A stretch of DNA of 64,000 bases from Streptomyces sp. A2-16 (GCF_018128905.1 NZ_CP063808.1:8184001-8248000); one strand, 5' to 3'. Shown: positions 7,624 through 17,098, numbered from the stretch's first letter. Translations and numbers: made by a program. Notes: a model not told the origin generated them from the sequence alone.

Positions 7624-10600
7624 ATGAGTGAGAACAGTGGTACGCCTGTGCTCGAAGAAGGGCAGAATGCCGACCGGATTCGAGCATCGGATCTACGCCC
7701 TCTGCTCGCCGCGATGACCGCCGCCCGGGACGGCGACTTCCGCCGGATGCCGGAGTCCGGGGACGGCATCGTGGCCGAACTGACGGCCGTCTTCAACCAG
7801 CTGGTGGACCGCAACGTCCACTTCACGGGCGAGGTCAACCGGGTCAAGCGGGAGCTGGTGCGGCACGGCCGGCTCGACGAGCGGCTCTCCCCCAGCCCGG
7901 GGCAGGGCACGTGGACCTCCCGGGTCGACGACGTGAACCAGCTGCTCGACGCCCTGGTGGCCCCGGCCGCCAACGCGACCCGGGTCCTGGACGCGGTGGC
8001 CGGCGGCGATCTGACCCAGCGGGTCGATCTGCACGACGGCAACCGGCAGCTGCGCGGTGATCTGCGGCGTCTGGGCCGGGCCGTGAACAAGATGGTCGAC
8101 CAGCTCTCCCTGTTCACCGGCGAGGTGACCCGGGTGGCCCGCGAGGTCGGCACCGAGGGCCGGCTCGGCGGGCGGGCCAAGGTGACGGGTCTTTCGGGCA
8201 GTTGGCGCGATGTGACCGAGGCGGTCAACACCATGGCGTCCCGGCTGACCGCTCAGGTCCGGGACATCGCCCTGGTGACGACGGCGGTGGCCCGCGGCGA
8301 CCTGACCCGGACGGTCACGGTCGAGGCGACGGGCGAGCTGCTCGAACTGAAGCTGACCGTGAACACCATGGTCGACCAGCTCTCCGCCTTCGCCGACGAG
8401 GTCACCCGGGTGGCCCGCGAGGTCGGCACCGAGGGGCAGTTGGGCGGCCGGGCCCAGGTGCGGGGCGTGTCCGGGGTCTGGAAGGACCTCACCGACAACG
8501 TCAACTTCATGGCGTCGAACCTGACGTCACAGGTGCGGAACATCGCCCAGGTGACGACGGCCGTGGCCAACGGCGACCTGAGTCAGAAGATCACCGTGGA
8601 CGCGCAGGGCGAGATCCTGGAGCTCAAGTCCACCATCAACACCATGGTCGACCAGCTCTCCGCCTTCGCCGACGAGGTCACCCGCGTCGCCCGCGAGGTC
8701 GGCACCGAGGGCAACCTCGGCGGCCGCGCCCAGGTGCGAGGCGTGTCCGGGGTCTGGAAGGACCTCACCGACAACGTCAACTTCATGGCGGACAACCTCA
8801 CTTCCCAGGTCCGCAACATCGCCCTGGTGTCGACGGCGGTGGCGCAGGGCGACCTCGGCAAGAAGATCACGGTGGAGGCGAAGGGCGAGATCCTGGAGCT
8901 CAAGTCCACCATCAACACCATGGTCGACCAGCTCTCCGCCTTCGCCGACGAGGTGACGAGGGTCGCCCGCGAGGTCGGCACGGAAGGCAATCTGGGCGGC
9001 CAGGCCCAGGTCCGGGGCGTGTCGGGCGTCTGGAAGGACCTCACCGACAACGTCAACTTCATGGCCCTGAACCTGACGTCGCAGGTCCGCAACATCGCCC
9101 AGGTCACCACCGCCGTCGCCAACGGCGACCTCTCCAAGAAGATCACCGTCGACGCCCGCGGCGAGATCCTCGAACTGAAGGACACCGTCAACACGATGGT
9201 GGAGCAACTGCGGGCCTTCGCCGACGAGGTGACGAGGGTGGCCCGCGAGGTCGGCACCGACGGGCGGCTCGGCGGGCGCGCCCAGGTGCTCGGCGTCTCC
9301 GGGGTCTGGCGGGACCTGACCGACAACGTCAACTACATGGCCGACAACCTGACCTCACAGGTCCGCAACATCGCCCAGGTCACCACCGCCGTCGCCAACG
9401 GCGACCTCTCCAAGAAGATCGACGTGGACGCCCGCGGCGAGATCCTGGAGCTGAAGACCGCCATCAACACCATGGTCGACACGCTCTCCTCCTTCTCCTC
9501 CGAGGTCACCCGCGTGGCCCGCGAGGTCGGCTCGGAGGGCCAACTCGGCGGCCAGGCACGGGTCGAGGGCGTGTACGGCACCTGGAAGCGGCTGACGACC
9601 AACGTGAACGAACTCGCCTCCAACCTGACCACCCAGGTCCGCGCGATCGCCGAGGTCGCCTCCGCGGTGGCCCAGGGCGACATGTCCCGCTCGATCACCG
9701 TCGAGACGCAGGGCGAGGTCGCGGAGCTCAAGGACAACATCAACCTGATGGTGGCCAACCTCCGCGAGACGACCCGCGCCAAGGACTGGCTGGAGTCGAA
9801 CCTCGCGCGCCTCGCCGCCCTGATGCAGGGCCACCGGGACCTGATGGAGGTCGCCGACCTGATCCTGCGCGAGCTGACCCCGCTGGTGAACGCCCAGTAC
9901 GGGGCGTTCTTCCTGGCCGACCCGGACGAGGACGGGGCCTCGCTGCACACCACCGTGCCCGCGAAGGGGCTGGCGTTCATCGCGGGCTACGGCTCGGCGC
10001 AGGGCGCGACCGTCGACACCGGCGGCATGCCGGTCCACGGTCTGGTGCGCCAGGCGGCCCGCGAGAAGAAGCGCATCCTGGTGGAGGAGGCCCCGCCGGA
10101 CTACATCAAGATCAACAGCGGCCTCGGCGAGGCGGCCCCGAGCAGTGTCGTCATCATCCCGATCCTCTTCGAGGACAAGCTCCTCGGCGTGATCGAGCTG
10201 GCGTCCTTCTCCCGCTTCTCCGATGTCCACCTGGCCTTCTTCGACCAGTTCGTGAACACCATCGGCGTCGCCATCAACACCATCATCGCCAACTCCCGCA
10301 CCGAGTCCCTGCTGGGCGAGTCCCAGCGCCTGGCGATGCAGCTCCAGGAACGCTCGGACGAACTTCAGATGCAACAGGCGGAGTTGCAGCGCTCCAACGC
10401 GGAACTGGAGGAGAAGGCGGCCCTGTTGGCCACCTCGTCCCAGTACAAGTCGGAGTTCCTGGCGAACATGTCCCACGAACTCCGCACGCCGTTGAACTCC
10501 CTGCTGATCCTGGCGAGGCTCCTCTCCGACAACCCGGACGGCCATCTCTCCGACCAGGAAGTGCAGTTCGCGACGACGATCCACCGCTCGGGCTCCGACC

Positions 10601-11754
10601 TGCTCCAGCTGATCAACGACATCCTGGACCTGTCGAAGATCGAGGCCGGCCGGATGGACGTACGCCCGAAGAAGCTGCCGCTCATCAAGCTGCTCGACTA
10701 CGTCCACGCCACCTTCCGCCCGCTCACCCTGGACCGGGGGCTCGCCTTCGAGGTGGCGGTCGGCGAGGACGTGCCGCGCGAGATGTACTCGGACGAGCAG
10801 CGCCTCCAGCAGATCCTGCGCAACCTGCTCTCCAACGCGATCAAGTTCACCGCCACGGGCCGGGTCGAACTGCGCGTGAACCGCGTCAAGGACGCCGAGC
10901 ACGCATACGTCCTCGACAGCGACGACGTGGTCGCCTTCGCGGTCTCCGACACCGGTATCGGCATCGCGCGGGAGAAACTCCCGGTGATCTTCGAGGCGTT
11001 CCAGCAGGCCGACGGCACCACCAACCGCAAGTACGGCGGCACGGGACTCGGCCTGTCCATCAGCCGGGAGATCGCGGGCCTGCTGGGCGGCCGTATCGTC
11101 GCGGAGAGCGAACCCGGCAAGGGCTCCACCTTCACGCTGTACGTCCCTGTCGTCAGCCCCGGCCACACGGCGACCGGCCCGACCACCGAGGACCACCCCC
11201 TGCCGGCCCCGGAGGACCTGTCCACCGAGCCCTATCCGACCGCCCACGACGCCGAGGACTCCTGGCCCGCGCCCACCAAGCTGGAGGCGTGGAAGGCGGG
11301 CCGGGCGGGGCAGGTGCTGCCCGGGCGCCGGGTGCTGATCGTCGACGACGACATCCGCAACGTCTTCGCCCTCACCCATGTGCTGGGCCGGGTCGGCATG
11401 CCGGTCCTGTACGCGGAGAACGGCCGCGAGGGCATCGAGACCCTGGAGCGCAACCCGGACGTCGAACTCGTGCTGATGGACATCATGATGCCGGAGATGG
11501 ACGGCTACGAGACCATCGCCGCCATCCGCCGCACCTCTCGCTGGTCCGGGCTGCCCATCGTCGCGCTCACCGCGAAGGCGATGCCCGGAGACCGCGAGAA
11601 GTCGATCGCGCGCGGCGCGAACGACTACGTGCCCAAGCCGGTGGACGTCGACCAGCTGTTGACCGTGGTATGCGCGCTCCTTGACCCAGAGGGCGCACGA
11701 ACCGAGGAGCGGACCGACGCCGAGGAGGCGGTGGTACCGCCCACCGACGACTGA
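7624..11754 (+). CDS. Poly-HAMP hybrid histidine kinase (HAMP7-GAF-HisKA-HATPase-REC)
   Basis: A 1376-residue soluble hybrid kinase. One degenerate and six near-identical 92-residue HAMP units span about residues 60-718, resembling the poly-HAMP region of group III fungal kinases. A GAF domain (about 738-892) and a short coiled coil follow. The HisKA H box is SHELRTP with His951, and the HATPase_c domain has N box NLLSNAIKF, then DTGIGI and GGTGLGLSI. The C-terminal receiver has phospho-acceptor Asp1286 in LMDIMMPEMDG. There is no transmembrane helix, so signals are probably cytoplasmic. The ATG at 7624 gives the first sensible N-terminus. The next gene, 13 bp away, encodes a receiver protein and is the probable partner. 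Confidence 0.94.
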   Translation: MSENSGTPVLEEGQNADRIRASDLRPLLAAMTAARDGDFRRMPESGDGIVAELTAVFNQLVDRNVHFTGEVNRVKRELVRHGRLDERLSPSPGQGTWTSRVDDVNQLLDALVAPAANATRVLDAVAGGDLTQRVDLHDGNRQLRGDLRRLGRAVNKMVDQLSLFTGEVTRVAREVGTEGRLGGRAKVTGLSGSWRDVTEAVNTMASRLTAQVRDIALVTTAVARGDLTRTVTVEATGELLELKLTVNTMVDQLSAFADEVTRVAREVGTEGQLGGRAQVRGVSGVWKDLTDNVNFMASNLTSQVRNIAQVTTAVANGDLSQKITVDAQGEILELKSTINTMVDQLSAFADEVTRVAREVGTEGNLGGRAQVRGVSGVWKDLTDNVNFMADNLTSQVRNIALVSTAVAQGDLGKKITVEAKGEILELKSTINTMVDQLSAFADEVTRVAREVGTEGNLGGQAQVRGVSGVWKDLTDNVNFMALNLTSQVRNIAQVTTAVANGDLSKKITVDARGEILELKDTVNTMVEQLRAFADEVTRVAREVGTDGRLGGRAQVLGVSGVWRDLTDNVNYMADNLTSQVRNIAQVTTAVANGDLSKKIDVDARGEILELKTAINTMVDTLSSFSSEVTRVAREVGSEGQLGGQARVEGVYGTWKRLTTNVNELASNLTTQVRAIAEVASAVAQGDMSRSITVETQGEVAELKDNINLMVANLRETTRAKDWLESNLARLAALMQGHRDLMEVADLILRELTPLVNAQYGAFFLADPDEDGASLHTTVPAKGLAFIAGYGSAQGATVDTGGMPVHGLVRQAAREKKRILVEEAPPDYIKINSGLGEAAPSSVVIIPILFEDKLLGVIELASFSRFSDVHLAFFDQFVNTIGVAINTIIANSRTESLLGESQRLAMQLQERSDELQMQQAELQRSNAELEEKAALLATSSQYKSEFLANMSHELRTPLNSLLILARLLSDNPDGHLSDQEVQFATTIHRSGSDLLQLINDILDLSKIEAGRMDVRPKKLPLIKLLDYVHATFRPLTLDRGLAFEVAVGEDVPREMYSDEQRLQQILRNLLSNAIKFTATGRVELRVNRVKDAEHAYVLDSDDVVAFAVSDTGIGIAREKLPVIFEAFQQADGTTNRKYGGTGLGLSISREIAGLLGGRIVAESEPGKGSTFTLYVPVVSPGHTATGPTTEDHPLPAPEDLSTEPYPTAHDAEDSWPAPTKLEAWKAGRAGQVLPGRRVLIVDDDIRNVFALTHVLGRVGMPVLYAENGREGIETLERNPDVELVLMDIMMPEMDGYETIAAIRRTSRWSGLPIVALTAKAMPGDREKSIARGANDYVPKPVDVDQLLTVVCALLDPEGARTEERTDAEEAVVPPTDD
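8122..9777 (+). repeat. Six 276-bp tandem HAMP-coding repeats
   Basis: The GAGGTSACC...CGCGAGGTC segment recurs at 8122, 8398, 8674, 8950, 9226 and 9502, an exact 276-bp period (92 codons). Units 2-4 are almost identical at DNA level, which would promote recombination and copy-number change. Each unit holds VTRVAREVGTEG followed by a NTMV- or NFMA-type helix. Confidence 0.95.
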
Positions 11755-11767
11755 ATGAGGCAGTCAC

Positions 11768-12313
11768 ATGAACGCTGAGGCAAGGACCGACGACAGTGCC
11801 GGCATCCTCCTGGTCGACGACATGGAGGACAACCTGATCGCACTGGAGGCCGTCCTGGGGTCCCTCAACGAACCGCTGGTCCGCGCCCGTTCGGGCGAGG
11901 AGGCGATGAAGGCCCTGCTCCGCCGCCGGTTCGCCCTGGTCCTGCTGGACGTGCGCATGCCGGGCATGGACGGCTTCGAGACCGCCGCCAACATCAAACG
12001 CCTGGACCAGACGAAGGACGTCCCGATCATCTTCCTCACCGGCACGGACGACGACTCGGGCTACGCCTTCCGCGGCTACGCGACGGGCGCGGCGGACTAC
12101 CTGACCAAGCCGTTCGATCCGTGGGTGCTGAGGGCGAAGGTGAGCGTGTTCCTGGACCTGCACAGGAAGAACCAGCAGTTGGAGCGACTGCTGGCACGGC
12201 AACGGGCCGATTACGAGGAGGTCGGCAAGCGACTGGCAGCCCTGGAAGACGAGTTGACGGAATCTCAGCGCACTCAGGTGAAGGAACTCCGGCACCTTCT
12301 GGAGAACCGGTGA
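11768..12313 (+). CDS. Response regulator with C-terminal coiled coil
   Basis: A 181-residue receiver protein. ILLVDDMEDN carries the acidic pair, LLDVRMPGMDG carries phospho-acceptor Asp61, and FLTGTDD and DYLTKPF supply the conserved Thr/Lys. After about residue 125 there is no DNA-binding or enzymatic domain, only a Lys/Glu/Leu-rich helix (about 130-181) likely to form a coiled coil. It lies 13 bp downstream of the hybrid kinase and is probably co-transcribed and phosphorylated by it. Output is likely through protein-protein contact, possibly with the divergent SpoIIE-type regulator (inference). Confidence 0.92.
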   Translation: MNAEARTDDSAGILLVDDMEDNLIALEAVLGSLNEPLVRARSGEEAMKALLRRRFALVLLDVRMPGMDGFETAANIKRLDQTKDVPIIFLTGTDDDSGYAFRGYATGAADYLTKPFDPWVLRAKVSVFLDLHRKNQQLERLLARQRADYEEVGKRLAALEDELTESQRTQVKELRHLLENR

Positions 12314-12320
12314 GACCCCT

Positions 12321-12344
12321 CAGGGGCGCGGGGAACTGCGCGAC
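12321..12344 (+). repeat. 24-bp dispersed intergenic element, copy 2
   Basis: Identical over 24 bp to 3853-3876. It begins 7 bp after the response-regulator stop and sits before the convergent fadD end. After the shared core the sequence continues into a GC-rich segment containing CCGGCC...CCGGTCGCGC. Confidence 0.85.
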
Positions 12345-12388
12345 CGGCCACGACGCACCGCCGGTCGCGCACGCTCCCCTGCCACCCC

Positions 12389-14263
12389 TCACGCCTCGCG
12401 AGAGCCCGCGTACATCTCCTCGATGAGGTGCTTGTACTCCCGCTCCACAACCGGCCGCTTCAGCTTCAGACTCGGCGTGATCTCCCCGTGCTCCACGTCG
12501 AGATCCCGCGGCAGCAACCGGAACTTCTTGATCGTCTGCCACCGCTGAAGCCCCTCGTTGAGCTGCTTCACATAGCCCTCGACCATGGACACGGTGACGG
12601 GGGCGGCGACGACCTCGGCGTACGGCTTGCCCTCGAGCCCGTTCTCCTTGGCCCACTCCAGGATCGACACCTCGTCCAGGGCGATGAGCGCGGTGCAGAA
12701 GTTACGGTCCGCCCCGTGCACCAGGATGTTGGAGACGTACGGGCACACCGCCTTGAACTGCCCCTCGACCTCGGCGGGCGCGATGTACTTGCCGCCGGAC
12801 GTCTTGATGAGGTCCTTCTTGCGGTCGGTGATCCGCAGATACCCGTCGGGCGAGAGCTCTCCGATGTCCCCGGTGTGGAACCACCCGTCGGCCTCGAGGA
12901 CCTCGGCGGTCTTCTCGGGCAGCCCGTGGTAGCCCTCCATGATCCCGGGGCCGCGCAGCAGGATCTCCCCGTCGTCGGCGATGCGGACCTCCGTGCCGGG
13001 CAGCGGCTTGCCCACCGTGCCGGTGCGGTAGGCCTCGCCCGGGTTCACGAAGGAGGCCGCCGAGGACTCCGTGAGGCCGTAGCCCTCGAGGATGTGGATG
13101 CCCGCGCCGGCGAAGAAGTAGCCGATCTCGGGGGCGAGCGCGGCGGAGCCGGAGACACAGGCCCGCAGGTTCCCGCCGAACGCCTCGCGGATCTTCGCGA
13201 AGACCAGCGCGTCGGCCACCTTGTGCTTCGCGCTCAGGCCGAAGGGCGCGGAGGCGACCCCGGTGCGCCGGAAGTTGTCCTGGGTGGCCTTGGCGTACTC
13301 GCGGCCCACCTCGGCCGCCCACTGGAAGATCTTGTACTTGGCGCCGCCGCCCGCACGGGCCTTCGCCGCGACCCCGTTGTAGACCTTCTCGAAGATGCGC
13401 GGGACGGCCGCCATGTACGTCGGCTGCACGACCGGCAGATTCTCGATGATCTTGTCGACGCGGCCGTCGACGGCGGTGACGTGACCGACCTCGATCTGCC
13501 CGGAGGTGAGCACCTTGCCGAAGACGTGCGCCAGCGGCAGCCACAGGTACTGCACGTCCTCGCCGCTGATCAGACCGGTGGCGGCGATCGCCTTGGCCAT
13601 GTAGGCCCAGTTGTCGTGCGGCAGCCGTACGCCCTTGGGACGGCCGGTGGTGCCGGAGGTGTAGATCAGCGTCGCGAGCTGGTCCTTGGTGATCGCGCCG
13701 ACCCGCTCCTTGATCAGATCGGGGTCCTTCTCCAGGCGGGCGGCGCCCCGGGCCTCCAGCTCGGTGAGCGTGAGCACGAAGTCGCCGGTCTCCACGCCCG
13801 CCGGGTCGATCACCACGACATGGGTGAGCGAGGGCAGCTCGCCGCGCTTCTCGACCGCCTTGGCGAGCTGGGCCGCGTCCTCCGCGATCAGCACCCGGCT
13901 CTCGGAGTCGGAGAGGATGAACGCCGACTCGTCGGCGTTGGTCTGCGGATAGACCGTGGTCGTGGCGGCGCCGGCGCACATGATGCCGAGGTCCGCGAGG
14001 ATCCAGTCGAGGCGGGTCGACGAGGCGAGGGCGACCCGCTGCTCGGGCTGCACCCCCAGCTCGATCAGCCCGGCCGCGATGGCGTGCACCCGCTCCGCGG
14101 CCTGCGCCCAGGTGAGCGACTTCCACTCGTCCGGGCTCTGGCCGGCGGCCGCCGGCACCGGGTACCGGTACGCCTCGGCGTCCGGTGTGGCCGCGACACG
14201 CTCCAGGAAGAGGGTGGCCACACTCGGCGGACGGTTCTCGATCAGTGTCTGTGTGTCGCTCAC
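12389..14263 (-). CDS. fadD: Long-chain fatty acid-CoA ligase (FadD15-like AMP-binding)
   Basis: Acyl-activating enzyme that makes acyl-AMP and then acyl-CoA from fatty acids; 624 residues, typical for the FadD15/long-chain class. It shows the phosphate-binding loop YTSGTTGRPKG, the GYGLTESSAAS adenine motif, the GWFHTGDIGEL motif and the C-terminal catalytic lysine region (DLIKTSGGKYIAPAEVE). The GTG start at 14263 has GGAGGA five bases upstream. A 10-bp palindrome about 55 bp upstream is a candidate operator. Chain-length specificity cannot be read from sequence. Confidence 0.93.
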   Translation of the reverse strand: MSDTQTLIENRPPSVATLFLERVAATPDAEAYRYPVPAAAGQSPDEWKSLTWAQAAERVHAIAAGLIELGVQPEQRVALASSTRLDWILADLGIMCAGAATTTVYPQTNADESAFILSDSESRVLIAEDAAQLAKAVEKRGELPSLTHVVVIDPAGVETGDFVLTLTELEARGAARLEKDPDLIKERVGAITKDQLATLIYTSGTTGRPKGVRLPHDNWAYMAKAIAATGLISGEDVQYLWLPLAHVFGKVLTSGQIEVGHVTAVDGRVDKIIENLPVVQPTYMAAVPRIFEKVYNGVAAKARAGGGAKYKIFQWAAEVGREYAKATQDNFRRTGVASAPFGLSAKHKVADALVFAKIREAFGGNLRACVSGSAALAPEIGYFFAGAGIHILEGYGLTESSAASFVNPGEAYRTGTVGKPLPGTEVRIADDGEILLRGPGIMEGYHGLPEKTAEVLEADGWFHTGDIGELSPDGYLRITDRKKDLIKTSGGKYIAPAEVEGQFKAVCPYVSNILVHGADRNFCTALIALDEVSILEWAKENGLEGKPYAEVVAAPVTVSMVEGYVKQLNEGLQRWQTIKKFRLLPRDLDVEHGEITPSLKLKRPVVEREYKHLIEEMYAGSREA

Positions 14264-14315
14264 GACATCCTCCGGGGCCCGCGACAGTGCGGCTGGCTCT
14301 GGTTGCGGCTGCTGT

Positions 14316-14330
14316 TTAACTCGCGAGTAA
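14316..14330. promoter_or_regulatory. Candidate operator palindrome upstream of fadD
   Basis: Perfect 10-bp palindrome ACTCGCGAGT flanked by TTA on the left and AA on the right. It lies about 55 bp upstream of the fadD start in an AT-richer patch that probably holds the promoter. Its form resembles TetR-family operators; the regulator is not known. Confidence 0.5.
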
Positions 14331-14496
14331 CTATCGAGCAGAGATCAGAGTAAAGCGCGGCCGACCCGTTCGTAAGGGGCGGCGGCCTGTCACTTCCTAC
14401 AGAGCGCGACGTTACGCACGCGTAGGGGCCCGCCGCACTTTCGCACGACGGACCCCTTTCCATCCGATTCGACAGGTAACCGGGTGTAACCCGCGG

Positions 14497-16365
14497 TTAC
14501 TTCTTGCCCTTGCCCGACCCCGCGCTGTCATCGCTGGAGAGCACGGCGATGAAGGCCTCCTGCGGAACCTCCACGGAACCCACCATCTTCATCCGCTTCT
14601 TGCCTTCCTTCTGCTTCTCCAGCAGCTTCCGCTTACGGGAGATGTCACCGCCGTAGCACTTGGCGAGGACGTCCTTGCGGATGGCGCGGATGGTCTCGCG
14701 GGCGATGACCCGGGAACCGATGGCGGCCTGGATCGGCACCTCGAAGGCCTGCCGCGGGATGAGCTCGCGCAGCTTGGCGACGAGCCGCACACCGTAGGCG
14801 TAGGCCGCGTCCTTGTGGGTGATCGCGGAGAAGGCGTCCACCTTGTCGCCGTGCAGCAGGATGTCGACCTTGACCAGGCTGGAGGTCTGCTCGCCGGTGG
14901 GCTCGTAGTCCAGCGAGGCGTATCCGCGCGTCTTGGACTTCAGCTGGTCGAAGAAGTCGAAGACGATCTCCGCGAGCGGGAGCGTGTAGCGGATCTCGAC
15001 CCGGTCCTCGGACAGGTAGTCCATGCCGAGCAGGGTGCCGCGCCGGGTCTGGCACAGCTCCATGATCGAGCCGATGAACTCGGTGGGCGCGAGGATCGTG
15101 GCGCGTACGACGGGCTCGTACACCTCGTTGATCTTGCCCTCGGGGAACTCGCTCGGGTTGGTGACGGTGTGCTCGGTGCCGTCCTCCATGACCACCCGGT
15201 AGACCACGTTGGGCGCGGTGGCGATGAGGTCGAGGCCGAACTCGCGCTCCAGACGCTCCCGGATCACGTCCAGGTGCAGCAGCCCCAGGAAGCCGACACG
15301 GAAACCGAAGCCGAGGGCGGCCGAGGTCTCGGGCTCGTAGACGAGCGCGGCGTCGTTGAGCTGGAGCTTGTCGAGGGCCTCGCGCAGCTCGGGGTAGTCG
15401 GAGCCGTCCAGCGGATACAGACCGGAGAAGACCATGGGCTTCGGGTCCTTGTAGCCCCCGAGCGCCTCGGTCGCCCCCTTCTGCTGGCTGGTGACGGTGT
15501 CACCGACCTTGGACTGGCGGACGTCCTTCACACCGGTGATGAGGTAGCCCACCTCACCGACGCCGAGACCGTCGGCGCCCAGCATCTCGGGCGAGTTGGT
15601 GCCGATCTCCAGCAGCTCGTGGGTGGCGCCGGTCGACATCATCTTGATGCGCTCGCGCTTGTTGAGCTGGCCGTCGATGACACGGACGTAGGTGACGACA
15701 CCGCGGTAGGAGTCGTAGACCGAGTCGAAGATCATCGCGCGGGCGGGGGCGTCGGCCACACCGACCGGGGGTGGGACCTCCTTGACGACCCGGTCCAGCA
15801 GCGCGTCGACGCCGAGTCCGGTCTTGGCGGAGACCTTGAGGACGTCGGACGGGTCGCACCCGACGAGGTTGGCGAGCTCCTCGGCGAACTTCTCGGGCTG
15901 CGCGGCCGGCAGGTCGATCTTGTTCAGCACGGGGATGATCGTGAGGTCGTTCTCCATCGCCAGGTAGAGGTTGGCGAGGGTCTGGGCCTCGATGCCCTGG
16001 GCTGCGTCGACGAGGAGGACGGTGCCCTCACAGGCGGCGAGCGACCGCGAGACCTCGTAGGTGAAGTCGACGTGCCCCGGGGTGTCGATCATGTTGAGGA
16101 TGTGCGTGTTGCTCTTGTCGTGGGTCGGGGCCCACGGCAGACGCACCGCCTGCGACTTGATCGTGATTCCGCGCTCACGCTCGATGTCCATGCGGTCGAG
16201 GTACTGAGCACGCATCTGGCGCTGCTCGACCACGCCGGTCAGCTGGAGCATCCGGTCGGCGAGCGTGGACTTGCCGTGGTCGATGTGCGCGATGATGCAG
16301 AAGTTGCGGATCAGAGCCGGGTCGGTACGGCTCGGCTCGGGCACGTGGCTGGGGATCGCGGGCAC
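14497..16365 (-). CDS. lepA: Elongation factor 4 (LepA)
   Basis: Ribosome-bound GTPase (EF4) that acts on translocation or ribosome assembly; 622 residues. G1 is AHIDHGKST, G2 lies in ERGITIKSQAV, G3 is DTPGHVDF and G4 is NKIDLP. The EF-G-like domains and the LepA-specific C-terminal domain follow (ending in a Lys-rich tail KGKK). The GTG at 16365 (start V/M-PAIPSHVPEPS) gives the usual Streptomyces length; the frame extends upstream but with non-coding-like residues. It is divergent from rpsT. Confidence 0.97.
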   Translation of the reverse strand: MPAIPSHVPEPSRTDPALIRNFCIIAHIDHGKSTLADRMLQLTGVVEQRQMRAQYLDRMDIERERGITIKSQAVRLPWAPTHDKSNTHILNMIDTPGHVDFTYEVSRSLAACEGTVLLVDAAQGIEAQTLANLYLAMENDLTIIPVLNKIDLPAAQPEKFAEELANLVGCDPSDVLKVSAKTGLGVDALLDRVVKEVPPPVGVADAPARAMIFDSVYDSYRGVVTYVRVIDGQLNKRERIKMMSTGATHELLEIGTNSPEMLGADGLGVGEVGYLITGVKDVRQSKVGDTVTSQQKGATEALGGYKDPKPMVFSGLYPLDGSDYPELREALDKLQLNDAALVYEPETSAALGFGFRVGFLGLLHLDVIRERLEREFGLDLIATAPNVVYRVVMEDGTEHTVTNPSEFPEGKINEVYEPVVRATILAPTEFIGSIMELCQTRRGTLLGMDYLSEDRVEIRYTLPLAEIVFDFFDQLKSKTRGYASLDYEPTGEQTSSLVKVDILLHGDKVDAFSAITHKDAAYAYGVRLVAKLRELIPRQAFEVPIQAAIGSRVIARETIRAIRKDVLAKCYGGDISRKRKLLEKQKEGKKRMKMVGSVEVPQEAFIAVLSSDDSAGSGKGKK

Positions 16366-16463
16366 GCAGGGTCCTGATTCTTGAGGCGTCCGCAGTGTCT
16401 GCGGTCTCGGGTCGGATCGATACGTAGCCTCCATGGTCCCACGGGCGGGGACCGGCGACCGGT

Positions 16464-16493
16464 TTGGGCCACTCGCGGAGCCGCTGGTACCCT
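16464..16493 (+). promoter_or_regulatory. Probable housekeeping promoter of rpsT
   Basis: -35 TTGGGC (16464-16469) and -10 TACCCT (16488-16493) are separated by 18 bp and match the HrdB-type pattern. This predicts a 5' leader of about 125 nt before the rpsT GTG. Confidence 0.6.
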
Positions 16494-16545
16494 GGGTGGC
16501 TGTGTCTCATGCCCTCTCAGCACGAGACGCGACTCCAAGAAATCA

Positions 16546-16562
16546 CCTGGTACGGAACCAGG
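16546..16562 (+). promoter_or_regulatory. Hairpin in the rpsT leader
   Basis: CCTGGT-ACGGA-ACCAGG, 6-bp perfect arms, lies in the predicted leader 64 nt before the start codon. S20 mRNAs can be autoregulated in other bacteria, so this could be a protein-binding site, but the link is only positional. Confidence 0.35.
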
Positions 16563-16626
16563 GTCTTCCTTGCTCTTCCGCTCGGAATCCTTCTGTCTCC
16601 GTGCCTGAACCTGTAGAGGCTCATTC

Positions 16627-16887
16627 GTGGCGAACATCAAGTCCCAGATCAAGCGGATCAAGACCAACGAGAAGGCCCGGCTGCGCAACAAGGCCGTCAA
16701 GTCCTCCCTGAAGACCGCGATCCGCAAGGCCCGTGAGGCCGCTGCCGCGGGTGACGCCGAGAAGGCCACCGAGTACCAGCGCGCTGCTGCGCGTGCGCTC
16801 GACAAGGCCGTCTCCAAGGGCGTCATCCACAAGAACCAGGCCGCCAACAAGAAGTCGGCGCTTGCTTCCAAGGTCGCGGGTCTCTGA
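16627..16887 (+). CDS. rpsT: 30S ribosomal protein S20
   Basis: Primary 16S rRNA-binding protein of the small subunit; 86 residues. The highly basic N-terminus ANIKSQIKRIKTNEKARLRN is the S20 signature, followed by KAVSKGVIHKNQAANKKSAL. GTG start. It has its own promoter, is divergent from lepA as in other actinomycetes, and is followed by a strong hairpin at 17016-17065. Confidence 0.98.
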   Translation: MANIKSQIKRIKTNEKARLRNKAVKSSLKTAIRKAREAAAAGDAEKATEYQRAAARALDKAVSKGVIHKNQAANKKSALASKVAGL

Positions 16888-17015
16888 GCCACACCTTCTG
16901 ATCTGACCGCCGGAAGGACCCAGAGCGGGCCCTCTCTCATCCGCTCCCGACCGGCACCCAGAGCCTGTACGCGGCCTGCGTTCGCCACGCGGGTACGGGC
17001 TCGACAGCTTCAAGC

Positions 17016-17065
17016 GAAGGCCCCGGCGCCTCGCCCTTCCCCAGGGCGGAAGCGCCGGGGCCTTC
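17016..17065. terminator. Bidirectional terminator between rpsT and the SnoaL-like gene
   Basis: A 14-bp perfect stem GAAGGCCCCGGCGC / GCGCCGGGGCCTTC (17016-17029 and 17052-17065) encloses a smaller CGCCCT/AGGGCG hairpin. It stands between the convergent ends of rpsT and the next gene and could serve both. Confidence 0.75.
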
Positions 17066-17098
17066 GGCATGCGTGTCGTGCTGCGGTCCCCGAGGGGG

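Noticed and set aside
8202..11684. Second long plus-strand frame inside the poly-HAMP kinase
   Set aside because: Frame-shifted copy of the kinase; Arg/Gly/His-rich repeats mirror the HAMP DNA repeats.
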